From: Flavobacteriaceae bacterium
GTDB lineage: Bacteria; Bacteroidota; Bacteroidia; Flavobacteriales; Flavobacteriaceae
NCBI GenBank assembly: GCA_029243385.1
Contig: JAQWSC010000008.1
Span: forward strand, 1 to 45,611
DNA length: 45,611 nt
Reading direction: 5' to 3'
Shown here piece by piece: positions 40,702 through 45,611 of the stretch (within the stretch, counting starts at the first letter, position 1; the number at the start of each line of letters is the position of its first letter). The translations under genes were made by a program, and so were the position numbers. Under the pieces are notes generated by a model, which was not told the DNA's origin, searched no databases, and saw nothing but the letters and a program-made list of their open reading frames with translations.

Positions 40702-42993
40702 ATGGATACTATTTATTTATTAATGATTGTCGCTTTAGCAGTTCTTGCTATTGCAGATCTTGTTGTGGGAGTTAGCAACGACGCTGTAAACTTTCTTAAT
40801 TCTGCGATTGGCTCGAAAGCTATCTCGTTTAAAAATTTAATGATTGTCGCTAGTTTAGGAATCGCGGTTGGAGCCGTTTTTTCGAGCGGTATGATGGAAG
40901 TGGCTCGGAAAGGAATTTTCAATCCGGGAGAATTTATGTTCAACGAAATCATGATCATATTTATGGCTGTGATGATTACAGATATTCTTTTGCTGGATTA
41001 TTTCAACACCGTTGGAATGCCAACTTCTACCACTGTATCCATTGTTTTTGAGTTGTTAGGAGCTGCTGTTGCCATGGCTTTAATTAAAATTGGTGTAGCG
41101 GGTGGCGACTTTTCTGAAATCGTCAATTACATCAATACCTCAAAAGCAACTCAAATCATTTTTGGAATTCTACTGTCTGTTGTCGTAGCATTTTCTGTAG
41201 GTGCTGCCGTACAATGGGTTTCCAGATTGTTGCTTTCTTACGATTTTGAAAAAAAATCAAAATGGGTAGGTGCGGTTTTTGGAGGAATTGCTTTGACGGC
41301 AATTACCTACTTTATTTTGATGAAAGGAATCAAAGGAACACCTTATGCCAAAGTGAGTTTTGACATCATTGGGGGAAGCACTATTAAGGATTTTATGGAA
41401 AATTATGTGTTGGCAATTGTAGCTGTTGCCTCTGTATTTTGGTCTTTATTGTCCTATTTGTTAGTTCACGTTTTTAAAATCAATATTTATAAACTCATTA
41501 TTTTGATTGGTACCTTTGCTTTGGCATTGGCATTTGCTGGAAACGATTTAGTTAACTTTATTGGAGTTCCTATTGCGGCCTGGCAGTCCTACGGCGCTTG
41601 GGTTGAATCAGGGCTAGCCGCCAATGAATTTAGTATGGGTGTATTGGCTTCCAAAGTTCCTACTCCAAGTTTGCTGTTATTTGTTGCGGGAATGATTATG
41701 GTAGTTACCCTTTGGTTTTCTTCCAAAGCAAAACGCGTTGTTAAAACCGAAATCGATCTATCAAGTCAAAGCGAAACTAAGGAGCGTTTTGAGCCTAATT
41801 TCTTGTCTCGAATGTTTGTAAGAGTTGGTATAAAGGCCTCTCAATACACAAACGCTTTGATCCCTAACACGGTGCTCAAAAAAATTGACAAACAATTTGA
41901 ACCCATCAAAGTTCAAAAAAACACAGAAGTAGCTGAAGCAGATAAGCCTGCCTTTGATATGGTTAGGGCCGCCGTTAACCTAATGGTTGCTAGTGTATTG
42001 ATTTCTATTGCTACTTCCTACAAACTTCCCTTGTCAACTACCTACGTTACCTTTATGGTGGCCATGGGTACTTCATTGGCTGATAAAGCTTGGGGGACCG
42101 AAAGTGCTGTATATCGTGTAGCTGGAGTGCTCAATGTAATTGCTGGGTGGTTCTTTACTGCAATAATTGCTTTTACTGCAGCTGCTACCATTGCTTATTT
42201 AATCAATATAAGTGAGTTGATGATTGCTGTATTGCTCTTTGTAGCATTGATTATACTTGTCAAAAACTCAATGTCTGGAAAGAAGAAAAACGGGCAAGTT
42301 GATGAGGAAGAATTGAGAAATGCTGAAAGCAGCTCTATCCAAGGAGTCATTCAAGAGAGTACCAAAAACGTTGCTAACGTTGTGAAGCGTGGTCAACGAA
42401 TTTATTCGAATGCAATCGAAGGACTTGCAAAACAAGATTTGTCATTGCTTAAGAAAAACAAACGACAGATTGTTAAGCTTTCCAAAGAAGTAAACGATTT
42501 GCGCGATCATGTCTTTTATTTTATTAAAAACTTGGACGAATCCAGTTTAGGAGCAAGTAATTTTTATATCAGTCTTTTGGGTGATTTACAGGATGTAACT
42601 CAGTCTTTGGAATACATTTCCAAAGTCAGCTTCAAGCACGTCAACAACAACCACAAAAAATTAAAATACAATCAAATTCAAGAATTAAAGGAAATTGACA
42701 ATGAATTGAATTCGTTATTGAGCGAGATCAGGGACATATTCAGTCAAAATGAATTTTCTAGAATTGTGGGTGTGTTGTCTAAAAAACAATCATTGTTTGA
42801 TGCTATTTCATCAAAAATAGAAGCCCAAGTAGCCCGAACCAGATCGGATGAATCGAGTCCTAAAAACACAACGCTATACTTTTCATTGTTGCTAGAATCA
42901 AAAGATTTAATCAACACAATGATGTCCTTTTCGGAGCTGTATCATAAGGAATACGATGCCTCTATTGAACCGGCAACGATTAAAGAAGATTAA
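40702..42993 (+). CDS. PiT-family inorganic phosphate transporter with C-terminal PhoU-like domain, 763 aa
   Basis: Inner-membrane phosphate (metal-phosphate) symporter. Both PiT signature segments are present: GVSNDAVNFLNSAIGS (about 23-38) and FAGNDLVNFIGVP (about 278-290), as well as PTSTTVSIVF (107-116) and LPLSTTYVTFMVAMGTSLADKAWG. About twelve hydrophobic helices reach to about residue 528. The last ~230 residues are soluble and helical (from about 540), with coiled-coil-like Lys/Glu segments (KQDLSLLKKNKRQIVKLSKEVNDL, LESKDLINTMMSFSELYHKEYD), resembling a PhoU domain fused to the transporter. Such fusions occur in this phylum. Ends at a bidirectional terminator. Confidence 0.92.
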   Translation: MDTIYLLMIVALAVLAIADLVVGVSNDAVNFLNSAIGSKAISFKNLMIVASLGIAVGAVFSSGMMEVARKGIFNPGEFMFNEIMIIFMAVMITDILLLDYFNTVGMPTSTTVSIVFELLGAAVAMALIKIGVAGGDFSEIVNYINTSKATQIIFGILLSVVVAFSVGAAVQWVSRLLLSYDFEKKSKWVGAVFGGIALTAITYFILMKGIKGTPYAKVSFDIIGGSTIKDFMENYVLAIVAVASVFWSLLSYLLVHVFKINIYKLIILIGTFALALAFAGNDLVNFIGVPIAAWQSYGAWVESGLAANEFSMGVLASKVPTPSLLLFVAGMIMVVTLWFSSKAKRVVKTEIDLSSQSETKERFEPNFLSRMFVRVGIKASQYTNALIPNTVLKKIDKQFEPIKVQKNTEVAEADKPAFDMVRAAVNLMVASVLISIATSYKLPLSTTYVTFMVAMGTSLADKAWGTESAVYRVAGVLNVIAGWFFTAIIAFTAAATIAYLINISELMIAVLLFVALIILVKNSMSGKKKNGQVDEEELRNAESSSIQGVIQESTKNVANVVKRGQRIYSNAIEGLAKQDLSLLKKNKRQIVKLSKEVNDLRDHVFYFIKNLDESSLGASNFYISLLGDLQDVTQSLEYISKVSFKHVNNNHKKLKYNQIQELKEIDNELNSLLSEIRDIFSQNEFSRIVGVLSKKQSLFDAISSKIEAQVARTRSDESSPKNTTLYFSLLLESKDLINTMMSFSELYHKEYDASIEPATIKED

Positions 42994-43013
42994 TACGGTA
43001 AAATACTTACCAA

Positions 43014-43049
43014 CAAAAAATGCGATTCGTTTGAATCGCATTTTTTTTT
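43014..43049. terminator. Bidirectional rho-independent terminator
   Basis: ATGCGATTC-GTTT-GAATCGCAT, perfect 9-bp stem, with an A-run before and eight T after. It serves both the PiT gene and the convergent nrdA gene. Confidence 0.9.
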
Positions 43050-43062
43050 AATACTAATTAGA

Positions 43063-45486
43063 TTATGATCCACACATCAAGCAATCGTCGTCTTCGCTTT
43101 CACGCGATTTGGCTAACATTTCCTTGAGTTCTTGTGGAGTTAATGGCTCAACAGGGATTCCTGCAGGCTGAACCTTTCCTACGGTTGGACTGGGTTGCTT
43201 CACTTCCGCTTTCTTTTTCTTCTGGGTTACCGTAAATTTGATGGCATCAACAGCTGACTTGGTTCTTAAATAGTACATTCCTGTTTTAAGACCCGATTTC
43301 CATGCGTAAAAATGCATTGAGGTCAATTTTGCCATAGTAGCTCCTTCCATAAACAAATTCAAGGATTGTGACTGATCGATAAAGTATCCTCGGTGACGAG
43401 ACATATCAATAATGTCTTTCATGCTCAATTCCCAAACCGTTTTATAGAGCTCTTTGATATCTTCTGGTATAGACTCTATTCCTTGAATGGATCCGTTGGC
43501 ACGCATCAGTTCTTGTTTAACATCTTCGTTCCAAAGTCCTAAATTGACAAGGTCTTCCAACAAATGTTTGTTCACCACAATAAACTCTCCTGACAATACT
43601 CTGCGTGTGTAAATATTGGAAGTGTAAGGTTCAAAACATTCGTTATTTCCAAGAATTTGAGAGGTAGAAGCTGTAGGCATCGGCGCTACTAACAAGGAGT
43701 TTCTAACTCCGTGCTTGAGGACTGCTTTTCGCAATTTAGCCCAATCCCAACGACCGCTTAATTCTTCGTCTTTAATTCCCCACATATTGTGTTGGAATTC
43801 TCCTTTTGACATAGGCGAGCCTTTGAAGGTTTCGTAGGCTCCATCCGCTTTGGCTTCTTCTACAGAAGCAGTTACAGCCGCAAAATAGAGGGTTTCAAAA
43901 ATTTCTTGGTTCAACTTCTTAGCTTCGTCAGAAGTAAAAGGCAACCGCAGTTTGATAAACGCATCTGCAAGGCCTTGGACTCCTAGGCCTACGGGTCGGT
44001 GTCTGAAATTGGAGTTCTCAGCTTCTTTTACTGGATAATAATTCCGGTCAATAACTCGGTTCAGGTTTTTGGTTACTTGTTTTGTAACCTTAAACAGTTG
44101 TTCGTGGTCAAAAGCATTGTCTTTTATAAACATGGGCAATGCGATGGAAGCCAAATTACAAACGGCGACCTCATCCTCAGAAGTGTATTCAAGGATTTCT
44201 GTACACAAATTGGAGGAACGAATGGTTCCTAAATTTTGTTGGTTGGATTTTCGGTTCGCTGCATCTTTATAGAGCATATAAGGAGTTCCCGTTTCGATTT
44301 GAGATTCCAGTATTTTTTCCCAAAGCTCACGTGCCTTTATCGTCTTTCTTCCGCGTCCTTCTTCTTCGTATTGAGTGTACATTTTTTCGAATTCCTCGCC
44401 ATGACAGTCGTACAGCCCTGGGCATTCGTTGGGACACATTAGGGTCCATTTGCTATCTTCTTCAACGCGTTTCATGAACAAATCCGAAATCCACATAGCG
44501 TAAAACAAATCTCTAGCACGCATTTCTTCTTTTCCGTGATTCTTTTTGAGCTCTAAGAAATCAAAAATATCTGCATGCCAAGGTTCCATATAAATTGCAA
44601 AAGAACCTTTACGCTTTCCTCCACCTTGATCCACATATCTTGCTGTGTCGTTAAACACTCGAAGCATCGGAACAATTCCATTGGAAGTTCCATTGGTTCC
44701 CGAAATATACGATCCTGTGGCGCGGATATTGTGAATAGACAAGCCGATCCCTCCTGCTGATTGTGAAATTTTTGCTGTTTGCTTTAAGGTATCATAAATG
44801 CCATCGATGCTGTCGCTTTTCATGGTCAACAGAAAACATGACGACATTTGAGGTTTGGGAGTTCCCGAATTAAACAAAGTGGGTGTTGCGTGTGTAAAAT
44901 ATTTTTTTGACATCATATGATACGTCTCAATAGCCGCATCGACATCCTCAAGGTGAATTCCAATCGAAACACGCATTAGCATATGTTGGGGACGCTCAAC
45001 AATTTTTCCATTGAGCTTTAATAAATACGATCTTTCTAGTGTTTTAAATCCAAAGTAATCGTAATTAAAATCACGATTGTAAATAATCGTTGAATCCAGC
45101 AACTCGGCATTGTCTTCAATCACTTTTTTGACCTCATCTGAAAGCAATGGTGCTTTTTTGTCTGTACGGGGATTGACATACTGATGCAAGTCAGTCATCG
45201 TTTCGCTAAACGATTTTTTGGTGTTTTTATGAAGATTGGATACCGAAATTCGAGCCGCTAGTTGCGCATAGTCAGGGTGCGTAGTGGTCATGGTTGCGGC
45301 TATTTCTGCTGCTAAGTTATCCAACTCCGAGGTAGTGACACCGTCATAGAGTCCTTCAATAACTCGCATAGCGACCTTCACTGGGTCAACTAAATCGTTT
45401 AATCCGTAACACAATTTTTTTACACGAGCCGTGATTTTATCAAACATCATGGGCTCTTTATGACCGTCTCTTTTTACTACATACAT
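43063..45486 (-). CDS. nrdA: Class I ribonucleoside-diphosphate reductase alpha subunit, 807 aa
   Basis: Reduces ribonucleotides to deoxyribonucleotides with the NrdB radical subunit (not in this window). N-terminal ATP-cone (about 1-90, [23 protein letters not shown]) gives allosteric activity control. Active-site marks: SSNLCTEI (Cys with nearby Glu), SCFLLTM (the Cys at about residue 217), the radical-path Tyr pair in GMYYLRT, and the C-terminal shuttle cysteines Cys802 and Cys805 in CLMCGS. All expected catalytic cysteines seem present. A structured DNA or RNA element lies just upstream of the start. Confidence 0.96.
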   Translation of the reverse strand: MYVVKRDGHKEPMMFDKITARVKKLCYGLNDLVDPVKVAMRVIEGLYDGVTTSELDNLAAEIAATMTTTHPDYAQLAARISVSNLHKNTKKSFSETMTDLHQYVNPRTDKKAPLLSDEVKKVIEDNAELLDSTIIYNRDFNYDYFGFKTLERSYLLKLNGKIVERPQHMLMRVSIGIHLEDVDAAIETYHMMSKKYFTHATPTLFNSGTPKPQMSSCFLLTMKSDSIDGIYDTLKQTAKISQSAGGIGLSIHNIRATGSYISGTNGTSNGIVPMLRVFNDTARYVDQGGGKRKGSFAIYMEPWHADIFDFLELKKNHGKEEMRARDLFYAMWISDLFMKRVEEDSKWTLMCPNECPGLYDCHGEEFEKMYTQYEEEGRGRKTIKARELWEKILESQIETGTPYMLYKDAANRKSNQQNLGTIRSSNLCTEILEYTSEDEVAVCNLASIALPMFIKDNAFDHEQLFKVTKQVTKNLNRVIDRNYYPVKEAENSNFRHRPVGLGVQGLADAFIKLRLPFTSDEAKKLNQEIFETLYFAAVTASVEEAKADGAYETFKGSPMSKGEFQHNMWGIKDEELSGRWDWAKLRKAVLKHGVRNSLLVAPMPTASTSQILGNNECFEPYTSNIYTRRVLSGEFIVVNKHLLEDLVNLGLWNEDVKQELMRANGSIQGIESIPEDIKELYKTVWELSMKDIIDMSRHRGYFIDQSQSLNLFMEGATMAKLTSMHFYAWKSGLKTGMYYLRTKSAVDAIKFTVTQKKKKAEVKQPSPTVGKVQPAGIPVEPLTPQELKEMLAKSRESEDDDCLMCGS

Positions 45487-45611
45487 GGACTACTACTTTT
45501 TATTTTTGGTTAAAGAAGCCTTTCGCCTCATCAAGCACGGACTGTGTTTGATTTGACGAAAAAGGCTATTATAGTTTATTGGCGACGCAAGCGTCTGGTT
45601 ATTGTTTAAAA
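45487..45611. other. nrdA upstream region with folded element
   Basis: No gene start is visible; the frame open on the minus strand up to nrdA looks non-coding. Structure: an outer stem AGCCTTTCG...CGAAAAAGGCT (with a 2-nt bulge) and an inner stem ATCAAGCAC-N5-GTGTTTGAT with one G-T pair, together 45517-45567, plus a second small palindrome GACGC-AA-GCGTC at 45584-45595. It could be a leader RNA element, an operator array or an old repeat. No TAnnTTTG box was recognised. Confidence 0.45.

Noticed and set aside
45517-45567. Hammerhead-like ribozyme on the minus strand (GATGAG and CGAAA with flanking stems)
   Set aside because: The core would need CTGATGA but the strand has CTTGATGA, and stem II would be almost absent. 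The plus strand folds better. A covariance search would be decisive.

Overview
The window looks like chromosome of a marine-type member of Flavobacteriia (Bacteroidota). This rests on signals seen in the DNA: low GC, genes with no Shine-Dalgarno sequences, repeated use of the Bacteroidota promoter box TAnnTTTG just upstream of genes, a T9SS (Por) secretion tail on a laminarinase, TonB-dependent and porin O/P outer-membrane proteins, and carotenoid genes. The genus cannot be fixed from the sequence alone.

Layout. (1) 1-2.6 kb: small lipoproteins and membrane proteins of unknown function, an NTF2/SnoaL-like lipoprotein and a secreted two-domain protein. (2) 2.7-7.1 kb: a 1460-residue secreted GH81 beta-1,3-glucanase with CBM6 and a second probable glucan-binding module. 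(3) 7.2-10.1 kb: a rhodanese-thioredoxin lipoprotein, then four small minus-strand exported proteins. Three of the gene boundaries there carry a repeated, plus-strand, protein-coding remnant. (4) 10.1-11.35 kb: gene-poor DNA with one mobile-element-type small gene, lying downstream of tRNA-Asn. (5) 11.4-19.2 kb: site-2 protease RseP, a SCO1 copper chaperone, the ferrous iron system FeoA-FeoB plus a 39-residue FeoB-associated Cys-rich protein, a Met/His-rich outer-membrane protein with a small Cys-containing partner, a ZIP transporter and its MntR/DtxR regulator. This is a metal-homeostasis district. (6) 19.3-21.4 kb: lycopene cyclase and a polyprenyl diphosphate synthase, convergent. (7) 21.5-28.7 kb: a TetR regulator and a complete RND tripartite efflux pump in one operon, ending in a DUF975-like membrane protein. 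(8) 29.0-35.0 kb: housekeeping genes (aspS, a cold-shock protein, tadA, dxs, dgt). (9) 35.1-43.0 kb: a probable phosphate-starvation locus with a beta-helix lipoprotein, TonB receptor, porin O/P and PiT transporter. (10) 43.1-45.5 kb: class I ribonucleotide reductase alpha subunit.

The most interesting signals are non-coding. Three transcription units of the phosphate locus each carry a 7-4-7 direct repeat close to TTAACAT-N4-TTAACAT, placed at the same distance (or that distance plus one 11-bp step) from the same TTTG promoter element. That makes it a candidate Bacteroidota Pho box. The three decayed copies of one protein C-terminus between unrelated lipoprotein genes point to repeated gene turnover at one spot. 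Other signals are operator-like palindromes at the mntR, tetR and feoA promoters, a ~125-bp folded element before aspS, a folded element before nrdA, and three genes whose promoter box lies only 4-5 nt from the start codon (probably leaderless). No CRISPR array, rRNA or intact insertion sequence was seen.
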